Shown piece after piece: positions 38,901 through 55,300 of a DNA stretch of 64,000 nt (positions are counted from its first letter, which is position 1; every line of letters begins with the position of its first letter). The stretch covers positions 372,001-436,000 of the forward strand of contig NW_026947631.1 in NCBI RefSeq assembly GCF_034190915.1, in the 5' to 3' direction. The translations under genes were made by a program, and so were the position numbers. The DNA comes from Cavia porcellus. Its lineage: Eukaryota > Chordata > Mammalia > Rodentia > Caviidae. The notes beneath the pieces are model-generated. The model saw nothing but the letters and a program-made list of their open reading frames with translations. It had not been told where the DNA came from and searched no databases.

Positions 38901-41900
38901 ACACACCCATACAATGCGCACCACCCCGTGATGTTTTTCTCACTCCTATTAGTGAATGTAATGTAACACACACCCATACAATGCGCACCACCCCGTGATG
39001 TTTTTCTCACTCCTACTAGTGAATCTAATGTAACACAAACCCATACAATGCGCACCACCCCGTGATGTTTTTCTCACTCCTACTAGTGAATGTAATGTAA
39101 CACACACCCATACAATGCGCACCACCCCGTGATGTTTTTCTCACTTCTACTAGTGAATGTAATGTAACACAAACCCATACAATGTGCACCACCCCGTGAT
39201 GTTTTTCTCACTCCTACTAGTGAATCTAATGTAACACACACCCATACAATGCGCACCACCCCGTGATGTTTTTCTCACTCCTACTAGTGAATGTAATGTA
39301 ACACGCACCCATACAATGCGCACCACCCCGTGATGTTTTTCTCACTCCTACTAGTGAATGTAATGTAACACACACCCATACAATGCGCACCACCCCGTGA
39401 TGTTTTTGTCACTCCTACTAGTGAATGTAATGTAACACACACCCATACAATGCGCACCACCCCGTGATGTTTTTCTCACTCCTACTAGTGAATGTAATGT
39501 AACACACACCCATACAACGCGCACCGCCCCGTGATGTTTTTCTCACTCCTACTAGTGAATGTAATGTAACACACACCCATACAACGCGCACCGCCCCGTG
39601 ATGTTTTTCTCACTCCTACTAGTGTATGTAATGTAACACACACCCATACAATGCGCACCGCCCCGTGATGTTTTTCTCACTCCTACTAGTGAATGTAATG
39701 TAACACACACCCATACAATGCGCACCACCCCGTGATGTTTTTCTCACTCCTACTAGTGAATGTAATGTAACACACAGCCATACAATGCGCACCACCCCGT
39801 GATGATGTTCTCACTCCTACTAGTGAATGTAATGTAACACACACCCATACAATGCGCACCACCCCGTGATGTTTTTCTCACTCCTACTAGTGAATCTAAT
39901 GTAACACACACCCATACAATGCGCACCACCCCGTGATGTTTTTCTCACTCCTACTAGTGAATGTAATGTAACACGCACCCATACAATGCGCACCACCCCG
40001 TGATGTTTTTCTCACTCCTACTAGTGAATGTAATGTAACACACACCCATACAATGCGCACCACCCCGTGATGTTTTTGTCACTCCTACTAGTGAATGTAA
40101 TGTAACACACACCCATACAATGCGCACCACCCCGTGATGTTTTTCTCACTGCTAGTAGTGAATGTAGTGTAACACACACCCATACAATGCGCACCACCCC
40201 GTGATGTTTTTCTCACTCCAACTAGTGAATGTAATGTAACACACACCCATACAATGCGCACTACACTGTGATGATTTTCTCACTCCTACTAGTGAATCTA
40301 ATGTAACACACACCCATACAATGCGCACCACCCCGTGATGTTTTTCTCACTCCTACTAGTGAATGTAATGTAACACACACCCATACAATGCGCTCCACCC
40401 CGTGATGTTTTTCTCACTCCTACTAGTGAATGTAATGTAACACACACCCATACAATGCGCACCACACCGTGATGTTTTTCTCACTCCTACTAGTGAATCT
40501 AATGTAACACTCACCCATACAATGCGCACCACCCCGTGATGTTTTTCTCACTCCTACTAGTGAATGTAATGTAACACACACCCATACAATGCGCACCACC
40601 CCGTGATGTTTTTCTCACTCCTACTAGTGAATGTAATGTAACACACACCCATACAATGCGCACCACCCCGTGATGTTTTTCTCACTCCTACTAGTGAATG
40701 TAATGTAACACACACCCATACAATGGGCACCACCCTGTGATGATTTTCTCACTCCTACTAGTGAATCTAATGTAACACACACCCATACAATGCTCACCAC
40801 CCCGTGATGTTTTTCTCACTCCTACTAGTGAATGTAATGTAACACACACCCATACAATGCGCTCCACCCCGTGATGTTTTTCTCACTACTACTAGTGAAT
40901 GTAATGTAACACACACCCATACAATGCGCACCACACCGTGATGTTTTTCTCACTCCTACTAGTGAATCTAATGTAACACTCACCCATACAATGCGCACCA
41001 CCCCGTGATGTTTTTCTCACTCCTACTAGTGAATGTAATGTAACACACACCCATACAATGCGCACCACCCCGTGATGTTTTTCTCACTCCTACTAGTGAA
41101 TGTAATGTAACACACACCCATACAATGCGCACCACCCCGTGATGTTTTTCTCACTCCTACTAGTGAATGTAATGTAACACACACCCATACAATGGGCACC
41201 ACCCCGTGATGTTTTTCTCACTCCTACTAGTGAATGTAATGTAACACACACCCATACAATGCTCACCACCCCGTGATGTTTTTCTCACTCCTACTAGTGA
41301 ATGTAATGTAACACACACCCATACAATGCGCACCACCCCGTGATATTTTTCTCACTCCTACTAGTGAATGTAATGTAACACACACCCATACAATGCGCAC
41401 CACCCCGTGATGTTTTTCTCACTCCTACTAGTGAATGTAATGTAACACACACCCATACAATGCGCACCACCCCGTGATGTTTCTCTCACTCCTACTAGTG
41501 AATGTAATGTAACACACACCCAAAAAATGCGCACCACCCCGTGATGTTTGTCTCACTCCTACTAGTGAATCTAATGTAACACACACCCATACAATGCGCA
41601 CTACCCTGTGATGATTTTCTCACTCCTACTAGTGAATCTAATGTAACACACACCCATACAATGCGCACCACCCCGTGATGTTTTTCTCACTCCTACTAGT
41701 GAATGTAATGTAACACACACCCATACAATGCGCACCATACCGTGATGTTTTTCTCACTCCTACTAGTGAATCTAATGTAACACTCACCCATACAATGCGC
41801 ACCACCCCGTGATGTTTTTCTCACTCCTACTAGTGAATGTAATGTAACACACACCCATACAATGCGCACCACCCCGTGATGTTTTTCTCACTCCTACTAG

Positions 41901-44900
41901 TGAATGTAATGTAACACACACCCATACAATGCGATACCACCCCGTGATGTTTTTCTCACTCCTACTAGTGAATGTAATGTAACACACACCCATACAATGC
42001 GCACCACCCCGTGATGTTTTTCTCACTCCTACTAGTGAATGTAATGTAACACACACCCATACAATGCGCACCACCCCGTGATGATTTTCTCACTCCTACT
42101 AGTGAATCTAATGTAACAAACACCCATACAATGCGCACCACCCCGTGATGTTTTTCTCACTCCTACTATGAATGTAATGTAACACACACCCATACAATGC
42201 GCACCACCCCGTGATGATTTTCTCACTCCGACTAGTGAATCTAATGTAACAAACACCCATACAATGCGCACCACCCCGTGATGTTTTTCTCACTCCTACT
42301 AGTGAATGTAATGTAACACACACCCATACAATGCGCACCACCCCGTGATGTTTTTCTCACTCCTACTAGTGAATGTAATGTAACACACACCCATACAATG
42401 CGCACCACCCCGTGATGTTTTCCTCACTCGTACTAGTGAATGTAATGTAACACACACCCATAAAATGCGCACCACCGCGTGATGTTTTTCTCACTCCTAC
42501 TAGTGAATCTAATGTAACACACACCCATGCAATGCGCACCACCCCCTGATGTTTTTCTCACTGCTACTAGTGAATGTAATGTAACACACCCATACAATGC
42601 GCACCACCCCGTGATATTTTTCTCACTCCTACTAGTGAATGTAATGTAACACACACCCATACAATGCGCACCACCACGTGATGTTTTTCTCACTCCTACT
42701 AGTGAGTGTAATGTAACACACACCCATAGAACGCGCACCACCCGTGATGTTTTTCTCACTCCTACTAGTGAATCTAATGTAACACACACCCATACAACGC
42801 GCACCACCCCCTGATGTTTTTCTCACTCCTACTAGTGAATGTAATGTAACACACACCCATACAACGCGCACCACCCCGTGATGATTTTCTCATTCCTACT
42901 AGTGAATGTAATGTAACACACACCCATACAACGCGCACCACACCGTGATGTTTTTCTCACTCCTACTAGTGAATGTAATGTAACACACACCCATACAACG
43001 CGCACCGCCCCGTGATGTTTTTCTCACTCCTACTAGTGAATGTAATGTAACACACACCCATACAACGCGCACCGCCCCGTGATGTTTTTCTCACTCCTAC
43101 TAGTGTATGTAATGTAACACACACCCATACAATGCGCACCGCCCCGTGATGTTTTTCTCACTCCTACTAGTGAATGTAATGTAACACACACCCATACAAT
43201 GCGCACCACCCCGTGATGTTTTTCTCACTCCTACTAGTGAATGTAATGTAACACACACCCATACAATGCGCACCACCCCGTGATGTTTTTCTCACTCCTA
43301 CTAGTGAATGTAATGTAACACACACCCATACAATGCGCACCACCCCGTGATGATTTTCTCACTCCTACTAGTGAATGTAATGTAACACACACCCATACAA
43401 TGCGCACCACCCCGTGATGTTTTTCTCACTCCTATTAGTGAATGTAATGTAACACACACCCATACAATGCGCACCACCCCGTGATGTTTTTCTCACTCCT
43501 ACTAGTGAATCTAATGTAACACAAACCCATACAATGCGCACCACCCCGTGATGTTTTTCTCACTCCTACTAGTGAATGTAATGTAACACACACCCATACA
43601 ATGCGCACCACCCCGTGATGTTTTTCTCACTTCTACTAGTGAATCTAATGTAACACAAACCCATACAATGTGCACCACCCCGTGATGTTTTTCTCACTCC
43701 TACTAGTGAATCTAATGTAACACACACCCATACAATGCGCACCACCCCGTGATGTTTTTCTCACTCCTACTAGTGAATGTAATGTAACACGCACCCATAC
43801 AATGCGCACCACCCCGTGATGTTTTTCTCACTCCTACTAGTGAATGTAATGTAACACACACCCAAACAATGCGCACCACCCCGTGATGTTTTTGTCACTC
43901 CTACTAGTGAATGTAATGTAACACACACCCATACAATGCGCACCACCCCGTGATGTTTTTCTCACTCCAACTAGTGAATGTAATGTAACACACACCCATA
44001 CAATGCGCACTACCCTGTGATGATTTTCTCACTCCTAATAGTGAATCTAATGTAACACACACCCATACAATGCGCACCACCCCGTGATGTTTTTCTCACT
44101 CCTACTAGTGAATGTAATGTAACACACACCCATACAATGCGCTCCACCCCGTGATGTTTTTCTCACTCCTACTAGTGAATGTAATGTAACACACACCCAT
44201 ACAATGCGCACCACACCGTGATGTTTTTCTCACTCCTACTAGTGAATGTAATGTAACACACACCCATACAATGCGCACCACCCCGTGATGTTTTTCTCAC
44301 TCCTACTAGTGAATCTAATGTAACACACACCCATACAATGCGCACCACCCCGTGATATTTTTCTCACTCCTACTAATGAATGTAATGTAACAAACACCCA
44401 TACAATGCGCACAACCCCGTGATGTTTTTCTCACTCCTACAAGTGAATGTAATGTAACACACACCCATACAATGCGCACCACCCCGTGATGTTTTTCTCA
44501 CTCCTACTAGTGAATGTAATGTAACACACACCCATACAATGCGCACCACCCCGTGATGATTTTCTCACTCCTACTAGTGAATCTAATGTAACAAACACCC
44601 ATACAATGCGCACCACCCCGTGATGTTTCTCTCACTCCTACTAGTGAATGTAATGTAACACACACCCATACAATGCGCACCACCCCGTGATGTTTTTCTC
44701 ACTCCTACTAGTGAATGTAATGTAACACACACCCATACAATGCGCACCACCCCGTGATGTTTTTCTCACTCCTACTAGTGAATCTAATGTAACACACACC
44801 CATACAATGCGCACCACCCCGTGATGGTTTTCTCACTCCTACTATGAATGTAATGCAACACACACCCATACAATGCGCACCACCCCGTGATGATTTTCTC

Positions 44901-46452
44901 ACTCCTACTAGTGAATCTAATGTAACAAACACCCATACAATGCGCACCACCCCGTGATGTTTTTCTCACTCCTACTATGAATGTAATGTAACACACACCC
45001 ATAAAATACGCACCACCCCGTGATGTTTTCCTCACTCGTACTAGTGAATGTAATGTAACACACACCCATAAAATGCGCACCACCGCTTGATGTTTTTCTC
45101 ACTCCTAGTAGTGAATCTAATGTAACAGACACCCATACAATGCGCACCACTCAGTGATGTTTTTCTCACTGCTACTAGTGAATGTAATGTAACACACCCA
45201 TACAATGCGCACCACCCCGTGATATTATTCTCAATCCTACTAGTGAATGTAATGTAACAAACACCGATACAATGCGCACCACCCCGTGATGTTTTTCTCA
45301 CTCCTACTAGTGAATGTAATGTAACACACACCCATACAATGCGCACCACCCCGTGATGTTTTTCTCACTCCTACTAGTGAATGTAATGTAACACACACCC
45401 ATACAATGCGCACCACCCCGTGATGTTTTCCTCACTCCTACTAGTGAATGTAATGTAACACACACCCATAAAATGCGCACCACCGCGTGATGTTTTTCTC
45501 ACTCCTAGTAGTGAATCTAATGTAACACACACCCATACAATGCGCACCACTCAGTGATGTTTTTCTCACTGCTACTAGTGAATGTAATGTAACACACCCA
45601 TACAATGCGCACCACCCCGTGATATTTTTCTCACTCCTACTAGTGAATGTAATGTAACACACACCCATACAATGCGCACCACCCCGTGATGTTTTTCTCA
45701 CTCCTACTAGTGAGTGTAATGTAACACACACCCATAGAACGCGCACCACCCCGTGATGTTTTTCTCACTCCTACTAGTGAATCTAATGTAACACACACCC
45801 ATACAACGCGCACCACCCCGTGATGTTTTTCTCACTCCTACTAGTGAATGTAATGTAACACACACCCATACAACGCGCACCACCCCGTGATGATTTTCTC
45901 ATTCCTACTAGTGAATGTAATGTAACACACACCCATACAACGCGCACCACACCGTGATGTTTTTCTCACTCCTACTAGTGAATGTAATGTAACACACACC
46001 CATACAACGCGCACCGCCCCGTGATGTTTTTCTCACTCCTACTAGTGAATGTAATGTAACACACACCCATACAACGCGCACCGCCCCGTGATGTTTTTCT
46101 CACTCCTACTAGTGAATGTAATGTAACACACACCCATACAATGCGCACCGCCCCGTGATGTTTTTCTCACTGCTACTAGTGAATGTAATGTAACACACAC
46201 CCATACAATGCGCACCACCCCGTGATGTTTTTCTCACTCCTACTAGTGAATGTAATGTAACACACACCCATACAATGCGCACCACCCCGTGATGTTTTTC
46301 TCACTCCTACTAGTGAATGTAATGTAACACACACCCATACAATGCGCACCACCCCGTGATGTTTTTCTCACTCCTACTAGTGAATCTAATGTAACACACA
46401 CCCATACAATGCGCACCACCCCGTGATGTTTTTCTCACTCCTACTAGTGAAT
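32936..46452. repeat. 13,518-bp higher-order repeat, copy 2
   Basis: Directly follows copy 1 and carries the same rare variants in the same order, including all nested duplications and every odd-length monomer checked. Similarity ends at 46,453, where G replaces the C at 32,935; ACGCACCC follows shortly after. Near-perfect identity over 13.5 kb in a satellite means either very recent duplication or an assembly that used the same reads twice. Confidence 0.9.
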
Positions 46453-49400
46453 GTAATGTAACACGCACCCATACAATGCGCACCACCCCGTGATGTTTTT
46501 CTCACTCCTACTAGTGAATGTAATGTAACACACACCCATACAATGCGCACCACCCCGTGATGTTTTTGTCACTCCTACTAGTGAATGTAATGTAACACAC
46601 ACCCATACAATGCGCACCACCCCGTGATGTTTTTCTCACTGCTAGTAGTGAATGTAGTGTAACACACACCCATACAATGCGCACCACCCCGTGATGTTTT
46701 TCTCACTCCAACTAGTGAATGTAATGTAACACACACCCATACAATGCGCACTACCCTGTGATGATTTTCTCACTCCTACTAGTGAATCTAATGTAACACA
46801 CACCCATACAATGCGCACCACCCCGTGATGTTTTTCTCACTCCTACTAGTGAATGTAATGTAACACACACCCATACAATGCGCTCCACCCCGTGATGTTT
46901 TTCTCACTCCTACTAGTGAATGTAATGTAACACACACCCATACAATGCGCACCACATCGTGATGTTTTTCTCACTCCTACTAGTGAATCTAATGTAACAC
47001 TCACCCATACAATGCGCACCACCCCGTGATGTTTTTCTCACTCCTACTAGTGAATGTAATGTAACACACACCCATACAATGCGCACCACCCCGTGATGTT
47101 TTTCTCACTCCTACTAGTGAATGTAATGTAACACACACCCATACAATGCGCACCACCCCGTGATGTTTTTCTCACTCCTACTAGTGAATGTAATGTAACA
47201 CACACCCATACAATGGGCACCACCCTGTGATGATTTTCTCACTCCTACTAGTGAATCTAATGTAACACACACCCATACAATGCTCACCACCCCGTGATGT
47301 TTTTCTCACTCCTACTAGTGAATGCAATGTAACACACACCCATACAATGCGCTCCACCCCGTGATGTTTTTCTCACTCCTACTAGTGAATGTAATGTAAC
47401 ACACACCCATACAATGCGCACCACACCGTGATGTTTTTCTCACTCCTACTAGTGAATCTAATGTAACACCCACCCATACAATGCGCACCACCCCGTGATG
47501 TTTTTCTCACTCCTACTAGTGAATGTAATGTAACACACACCCATACAATGCGCACCACACCGTGATGTTTTTCTCACTCCTACTAGTGAAAGTAATGTAA
47601 CACACACCCATACAATGCGCACCACCCCGTGATGTTTTTCTCACTCCTACTAGTGAATGTAATGTAACACACACCCATACAATGGGCACCACCCCGTGAT
47701 ATTTTTCTCACTCCTACTAGTGAATGTAATGTAACACACACCCATACAATGCTCACCACCCCGTGATGTTTTTCTCACTCCTACTAGTGAATGTAATGTA
47801 ACACACACCCATACAATGCGCACCACCCCGTGATGTTTTTCTCACTCCTACTAGTGAATGTAATGTAACACACACCCATACAATGCGCACCACCCCGTGA
47901 TGTTTTTCTCACTCCTACTAGTGAATGTAATGTAACACACACCCATACAATGCGCACCACCCCATGATGTTTCTCTCACTCCTACTAGTGAATGTAATGT
48001 AACACACACCCAAAAAATGCGCACCACCCCGTGATGTTTGTCTTACTCCTACTAGTGAATCTAATGTAACACACACCCATACAATGCGCACTACCCTGTG
48101 ATGATTTTCTCACTCCTACTAGTGAATCTAATGTAACACACACCCATACAATGCGCACCACCCCGTGATGTTTTTCTCACTCCTACTAGTGAATGTAATG
48201 TAACACACACCCATACAATGCGCACCACACCGTGATGTTTTTCTCACTCCTACTAGTGAATCTAATGTAACACTCACCCATACAATGCGCACCACCCCGT
48301 GATGTTTTTCTCACTCCTACTAGTGAATGTAATTTAACACACACCCATACAATGCGCACCACCCCGTGATGTTTTTCTCACTCCTACTAGTGAATGTAAT
48401 GTAACACACACCCATACAATGCGATACCACCCCGTGATGTTTTTCTCACTCCTACTAGTGAATGTAATGTAACACACACCCATACAATGCGCACAACCCC
48501 GTGATGTTTTTCTCACTCCTACTAGTGAATGTAATGTAACACACACCCATACAATGCGCACCACCCCGTGATGATTTTCTCACTCCTACTAGTGAATCTA
48601 ATGTAACAAACACCCATACAATGTGCACTACCCCGTGATGTTTTTCTCACTCCTACTATGAATGTAATGTAACACACACCCATACAATGCGCACCACCCC
48701 GTGATGATTTTCTCACTCCGACTAGTGAATCTAATGTAACAAACACCCATACAATGCGCACCACCCCGTGATGTTTTTCCCACTCCTACTAGTGAATGTA
48801 ATGTAACACACACCCATACAATGCGCACCACCCCGTGATGTTTTTCTCACTCCTACTAGTGAATGTAATGTAACACACACCCATACAATGCGCACCACCC
48901 CGTGATGTTTTCCTCACTCGTACTAGTGAATGTAATGTAACACACACCCATAAAATGCGCACCACCGCGTGATGTTTTTCTCACTCCTACTAGTGAATCT
49001 AATGTAACACACACGCATACAATGCGCACCACCCCCTGATGTTTTTCTCACTCCTACTAGTGAATGTAATGTAACACACACCCATACAACGCGCACCACC
49101 CCGTGATGTTTTTCTCACTCCTACTAGTGAATGTAATGTAACACACACCCATACAATGCGCACCACCCTGTGATGATTTTCTCACTCCTACTAGTGAATG
49201 TAATGTAACACACACCCATACAACGCGCACCACCACGTGATGTTTTTCTCACTCCTACTAGTGAATGTAATGTAACACACACCCATACAACGCGCACCGC
49301 CCCGTGATGTTTTTCTCACTCCTACTAGTGAATGTAATGTAACACACACCCATACAACGCGCACCGCCCCGTGATGTTTTTCTCACTCCTACTAGTGAAT

Positions 49401-52378
49401 GTAATGTAACACACACCCATACAACGCGCACCGCCCCGTGATGTTTTTCTCACTCCTACTAGTGAATGTAATGTAACACACACCCATACAATGCGCACCA
49501 CCCCGTGATGTTTTTCTCACTCCTACTAGTGAATGTAATTTAACACACACCCATACAATGCGCACCACCCCGTGATGATTTTCTCACTCCTACTAGTGAA
49601 TCTAATGTAACACAAACCCATACAATGCGCACCACCCCGTGATGTTTTTCTCACTCCTACTAGTGAATGTAATGTAACACACACCCATACAATGCGCACC
49701 ACCCCGTGATGTTTTTCTCACTCCTACTAGTGAATCTAATGTAACACAAACCCATACAATGTGCACCACCCCGTGATGTTTTTCTCACTCCTACTAGTGA
49801 ATCTAATGTAACACACACCCATACAATGCGCACCACCCCGTGATGTTTTTCTCACTCCTACTAGTGAATGTAATGTAACACACACCCATACAATGCGCAC
49901 CACCCCGTGATGTTTTTCTCACTCCTACTAGTGAATGTAATGTAACACACACCCATACAATGCGCCCCACCCCGTGATGTTTTTCTCACTCCTACTAGTG
50001 AATGTAATGTAACACACACCCATACAATGGGCACCACCCCGTGATATTTTTCTCACTCTTACTAGTAAATGTAATGTAACACACACCCATACAATGCTCA
50101 CCACCCCGTGATGTTTTTCTCACTCCTACTAGTGAATGTAATGTAACACACACCCATACAATGCTCACCACCCCTGATGTTTTTCTCACTCCTACTAGTG
50201 AATGTAATGTAACACACACCCATACAATGCGCACCACCCCGTGATGTTTTTCTCACTCCTACTAGTGAATGTAATGTAACACACACCCATACAATGCGCA
50301 CCACCCCGTGATGTTTCTCTCACTCCTACTAGTGAATGTAATGTAACACACACCCATACAATGCGCACCACCCCGTGATGTTTCTCTCACTCCTACTAGT
50401 GAATGTAATGTAACACACACCCATAAAATGCGCACCACCCCGTGATGTTTGTCTCACTCCTACTAGTGAATCTAATGTAACACAAACCCATACAATGTGC
50501 ACCACCCCGTGATGTTTTTCTCACTCCTACTAGTGAATCTAATGTAACACACACCCATACAATGCGCACCACCCCGTGATGTTTTTCTCACTCCTACTAG
50601 TGAATGTAATGTAACACACACCCATACAATGCGCACCACCCCGTGATGTTTTTCTCACTCCTACTAGTGAATGTAATGTAACACACACCCATACAATGCG
50701 CACCACCCTGTGATGTTTTTCTCACTCCTACTAGTGAATGTAATGTAACACACACGCATACAATGCGCACCACCCCGTGATGTTTTTCTCACTGCTAGTA
50801 GTGAATGTAGTGTAACACACACCCATACAATGCGCACCACCCCGTGATGTTTTTCTCACTCCTACTAGTGAATGTAATGTAACACACACCCATACAATGC
50901 GCACCACCCTGTGATGTTTTTCTCACTCCTACTAGTGAATGTAATGTAACACACACCCATACAATGCGCACCACACCGTGATGTTTTTCTCACTCCTACT
51001 AGTGAATCTAATGTAACACTCACCCATACAATGCGCACCACCCCGTGATGTTTTTCTCACTCCTACTAGTGAATGTAATGTAACACACACCCATACAATG
51101 CGCACCACCCCGTGATGTTTTTCTCACTCCTACTAGTGAATGTAATGTAACACACACCCATACAATGCGCCCCACCCCGTGATGTTTTTCTCACTCCTAC
51201 TAGTGAATGTAATGTAACACACACCCATACAATGGGGACCACCCCGTGATATTTTTCTCACTCCTACTAGTAAATGTAATGTAACACACACCCATACAAT
51301 GCTCACCACCCCGTGATGTTTTTCTCACTCCTACTAGTGAATGTAATGTAACACACACCCATACAATGCTCACCACCCCGTGATGTTTTTCTCACTCCTA
51401 CTAGTGAATGTAATGTAACACACACCCATACAATGCGCACCACCCCGTGATGTTTTTCTCACTCCTACTAGTGAATGTAATGTAACACACACCCATACAA
51501 TGCGCACCACCCCTTGATGTTTCTCTCACTCCTACTAGTGAATGTAATGTAACACACACCCATAAAATGCGCACCACCCCGTGATGTTTGTCTCACTCCT
51601 ACTAGTGAATGTAATGTAACACACACCCATAAAATGCGCACCACCGCGTGATGTTTTTCTCATTCCTACTAGTGAATCTAATGTAACACACACCCATACA
51701 ATGCGCACCACCCCCTGATGTTTTTCTCACTGCTACTAGTGAATGTAATGTAACACACCCATACAATGCGCACCACCCCGTGATATTTTTCTCACTCCTA
51801 CTAGTGAATGTAATGTAACACACACCCATACAATGCGCACCACCCCGTGATGTTTTTCTCACTCCTACTAGTGAGTGTAATGTAACACACACCCATAGAA
51901 CGCGCACCACCCCGTGATTTTTTTCTCACTCCTACTAGTGAATCTAATGTAACACACACCCATACAACGCGCACCACCCCGTGATGTTTTTCTCACTCCT
52001 ACTAGTGAATGTAATGTAACACACACCCATACAACGCGCACCACCCCGTGATGATTTTCTCACTCCTTCTAGTGAATGTAATGTAACACACACCCATACA
52101 ACGCGCACCACCCCGTGATGTTTTTCTCACTCCTACTAGTGAATGTAATGTAACACACACCCATACAACGCGCACCACCCCGTGATGTTTTTCTCACTCC
52201 TACTAGTGAATGTAATGTAACACACACCCATACAACGCGCACTGCCCCGTGATGTTTTTCTCACTCCTACTAGTGAATGTAATGTAACACACACCCATAC
52301 AACGCGCACCGCCCCGTGATGATTTTCTCACTCCTACTAGTGAATGTAATGTAACACACACCCATACAATGCGCACCG
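46453..52378. repeat. Diverged satellite stretch without a long internal duplicate
   Basis: Same monomer, with variant order resembling parts of the 13.5-kb block (module near 48,908, 68-bp unit near 48,423) but with many private changes: TCGTGATG near 46,956, AATGCAATG near 47,325, AATTTAAC near 48,332 and 49,538, CATGATG near 47,963, GGGGACC near 51,234, CTTCTAG near 52,066. I found no second copy of it in the window. It looks older or less homogenised than its flanks. Confidence 0.7.
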
Positions 52379-55300
52379 CCCCGTGATGTTTTTCTCACTC
52401 CTACTAGTGAATCTAATGTAACACAAACGCATACAATGCGCACCACCCCGTGATGTTTTTCTCACTCCTACTAGTGAATGTAATGTAACACACACCCATA
52501 CAATGCGCACCACCCCGTGATGTTTCTCTCACTCCTACTAGTGAATGTAATGTAACACACACCCAAAAAATGCGCACCACCCCGTGATGTTTGTCTCACT
52601 CCTACTAGTGAATCTAATGTAACACACACCCATACAATGCGCACTACCCTGTGATGATTTTCTCACTGCTACTAGTGAATCTAATGTAACACACACCCAT
52701 ACAATGCGCACCACCCCGTGATGTTTTTCTCACTCCTACTAGTGAATGTAATGTAACACACACCCATACAATGCGCACCACACCGTGATGTTTTTCTCAC
52801 TCCTACTAGTGAATCTAATGTAACACTCACCCATACAATGCGCACCACCCCGTGATGTTTTTCTCACTCCTACTAGTGAATGTAATGTAACACACACCCA
52901 TACAATGCGCACCACCCCGTGATGTTTTTCTCACTCCTACTAGTGAATGTAATGTAACACACACCCATACAATGCGATACCACCCCGTGATGTTTTTCTC
53001 ACTCCTACTAGTGAATGTAATGTAACACACACCCATACAATGCGCACCACCCCGTGATGTTTTTCTCACTCCTACTAGTGAATGTAATGTAACACACACC
53101 CATACAATGCGCACCACCCCGTGATGATTTTCTCACTCCTACTAGTGAATCTAATGTAACAAACACCCATACAATGCGCACCACCCCGTGATGTTTTTCT
53201 CACTCCTACTATGAATGTAATGTAACACACACCCATACAATGCGCACCACCCCGTGATGATTTTCTCACTCCGACTAGTGAATCTAATGTAACAAACACT
53301 CATACAATGCGCACCACCCCGTGATGTTTTTCTCACTCCTACTAGTGAATGTAATGTAACACACACCCATACAATGCGCACCACCCCGTGCTGTTTTTCT
53401 CTCTCCTACTAGTGAATGTAATGTAACACACACCCATACAATGCGCACCACCCCGTGATGTTTTCCTCACTCGTACTAGTGAATGTAATGTAACACACAC
53501 CCATAAAATGCGCACCACCGCGTGATGTTTTTCTCACTCCTACTAGTGAATCTAATGTAACACACACCCATACAATGCGCACCACCCCGTGATGTTTTTC
53601 TCACTCCTACTAGTAAATGTAATGTAACACACACCCATACAATGCGCACCACCCCGTGATGTTTTTCTCACTGCTAGTAGTGAATGTAGTGTAACACACA
53701 CCCATACAATGCGCACCACCCCGTGATGTTTTTCTCACTCCTACTAGTGAATGTAATGTAACACCCACCCATACAATGCGCACCACCCTGTGATGTTTTT
53801 CTCACTCCTACTAGTGAATGTAATGTAACACACACCCATACAATGCGCACCACACCGTGATGTTTTTCTCACTCCTACTAGTGAATCTAATGTAACACTC
53901 ACCCATACAATGCGCACCACCCCGTGATGTTTTTCTCACTCCTACTAGTGAATGTAATGTAACACACACCCATACAATGCGCACCACCCCGTGATATTTT
54001 TCTCACTCCTACTAGTGAATGTAATGTAACACACACCCATACAATGCGCCCCACCCCGTGATGTTTTTCTCACTCCTACTAGTGAATGTAATGTAACACA
54101 CACCCATACAATGCGCACCACCCCGTGATATTTTTCTCACTCCTACTAGTAAATGTAATGTAACACACACCCATACAATGCTCACCACCCCGTGATGTTT
54201 TTCTCACTCCTACTAGTGAATGTAATGTAACACACACCCATACAATGCTCACCACCCCGTGATGTTTTTCTCACTCCTACTAGTGAATGTAATGTAACAC
54301 ACACCCATACAATGCGCACCACCCCGTGATATTTTTCTCACTCCTACTAGTGAATGTAATGTAACACACACCCATACAATGCGCACCACCCCGTGATGTT
54401 TCTCTCACTCCTACTAGTGAATGTAATGTAACACACACCCATACAATGCGCACCACCCCGTGATGTTTTTCTCACTCCTACTAGTGAGTGTAATGTAACA
54501 CACACCCATAGAACGCGCACCACCCCGTGATGTTTTTCTCACTCCTACTAGTGAATCTAATGTAACACACACCCATACAACGCGCACCACCCCGTGATGT
54601 TTTTCTCACTCCTACTAGTGAATGTAATGTAACACACACCCATACAACGCGCACCACCCCGTGATGATTTTCTCACTCCTACTAGTGAATGTAATGTAAC
54701 ACACACCCATGCAACGCGCACCGCCCCGTGATGTTTTTCTCACTCCTACTAGTGAATGTAATGTAACACACACCCATACAACGCGCACCGCCCCGTGATG
54801 TTTTTCTCACTCCTACTAGTGAATGTAATGTAACACACACCCATAAAACGCGCACCGCCCCGTGATGTTTTTCTCACTCCTACTAGTGAATGTAATGTAA
54901 CACACACCCATACAACGCGCACCGCCCCGTGATGTTTTTCTCACTCCTACTAGTGTATGTAATGTAACACACACCCATACAACGCGCACCACCCCGTGAT
55001 GTTTTTCTCACTCCTACTAGTGAATGTAATGTAACACACACCCATACAATGCGCACCACCCTGTGATGATTTTCTCACTCCTACTAGTGAATGTAATGTA
55101 ACACACACCCATACAATGCGCACCACCCCGTGATGTTTTTCTCACTCCTACTAGTGAATCTAATGTAACACAAACCCATACAATGTGCACCACCCCGTGA
55201 TGTTTTTCTCACTCCTACTAGTGAATCTAATGTAACACACACCCATACAATGCGCACCACCCCATGATGTTTTTCTCACTCCTACTAGTGAATGTAATGT

